A DNA stretch of 52,377 nt from contig JAKSSD010000010.1 in NCBI GenBank assembly GCA_024403275.1, positions 1-52,377 of the forward strand, read 5' to 3'. The stretch is from Lachnospiraceae bacterium (lineage in GTDB: Bacteria > Bacillota > Clostridia > Lachnospirales > Lachnospiraceae). Position numbers and translations under genes: made by a program. The notes beneath the pieces were generated by a model. It worked only from the letters and a program-made list of their open reading frames with translations, made no database searches and was not told the DNA's origin. Shown one piece after another: positions 52,278 to 52,377 of the stretch (positions are counted from its first letter, which is position 1; each line of letters starts with the position of its first letter).

Positions 52278-52377
52278 ATGAAAACTAGATTAGTAAAGAT
52301 ATATGGAATTATATTGTGCATTGTAATTGCTACAGTTGCGACAATACTTGGTGGTGCAAATGTTGCAGGTGTTAAGT
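52278..52377 (+). CDS. Start of a gene cut by the window edge
   Basis: AGGAGAG site and ATG 52278; 33 residues visible (MKTRLVKIYGIILCIVIATV...), a basic start and a hydrophobic stretch, so a signal or membrane anchor. Nothing more can be said. Confidence 0.6.
   Translation, partial: MKTRLVKIYGIILCIVIATVATILGGANVAGVK

Overview
The window reads as chromosomal DNA from a low-GC Gram-positive anaerobe, most likely a Lachnospiraceae of the Butyrivibrio/Pseudobutyrivibrio type. Pointers are the AT-rich base composition, strong AGGAG-type ribosome sites, TGnTATAAT promoters, DUF4214 surface domains, DUF1292, an iron-dependent butanol-type dehydrogenase, GH43/mutarotase sugar genes, a TetM-like GTPase fused to a YacP/Rae1 nuclease, and SecA with a SEC-C tail. 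The genus is inference.

Layout. 1-1.8 kb: the 3' end of a tRNA and two further copies of that end (189-200, 1428-1447) bracket a decayed island that holds a headless surface-protein fragment, a lipoprotein and then a truncated antitoxin-like ORF. 1.8-7.7 kb: a membrane protein/solute-binding lipoprotein pair, a flavodoxin-like reductase, a YhfC-type membrane protease followed directly by a frameshifted gene remnant, and a large esterase-like protein. 7.7-10.6 kb: a 976-residue secreted beta-helix protein with an N-terminal ubiquitin-like domain and C-terminal DUF4214 repeats. 10.6-11.5 kb: an HTH-MNT/HEPN toxin-antitoxin pair with a clear operator-promoter. 11.6-24.2 kb: mostly single small housekeeping or envelope genes (Nudix, old yellow enzyme, DUF389, a His/Ser-rich zinc-ribbon membrane protein, an ECF sigma/anti-sigma pair, TraX-like, PPOX, AlkZ-related, PEBP, DUF2975+HTH).

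24.3-32.1 kb: sugar and metabolic genes (mutarotase, GH43, ProX-like editing protein, TcdA, alcohol dehydrogenase, EamA exporter, membrane-bound spermidine synthase homologue). 32.2-36.1 kb: a very large YhgE/Pip protein with a divergent TetR regulator. 36.2-40.4 kb on the minus strand: an operon whose first clear gene is a TIR - transmembrane - leucine-rich-repeat protein, tightly followed by an unusual FMN oxidoreductase and a TIM-barrel isomerase. This is the most receptor-like and least explained system in the window. 40.5-48.5 kb: a phosphodiester-glycosidase lipoprotein, a ferredoxin-tailed aldo/keto reductase, the GTPase-Rae1 fusion, and secA. 48.5-52.4 kb: a structured leader with a small upstream ORF before an isolated MgtE_N fragment, several small unknown genes (one possibly an orphan immunity protein), an acetyltransferase remnant and the start of a further gene cut by the window edge.

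The three strongest leads are the TIR-TM-LRR operon, the secreted ubiquitin-like/beta-helix/DUF4214 protein and the GTPase-nuclease fusion. All function calls rest on reading the sequence; no database search was run.
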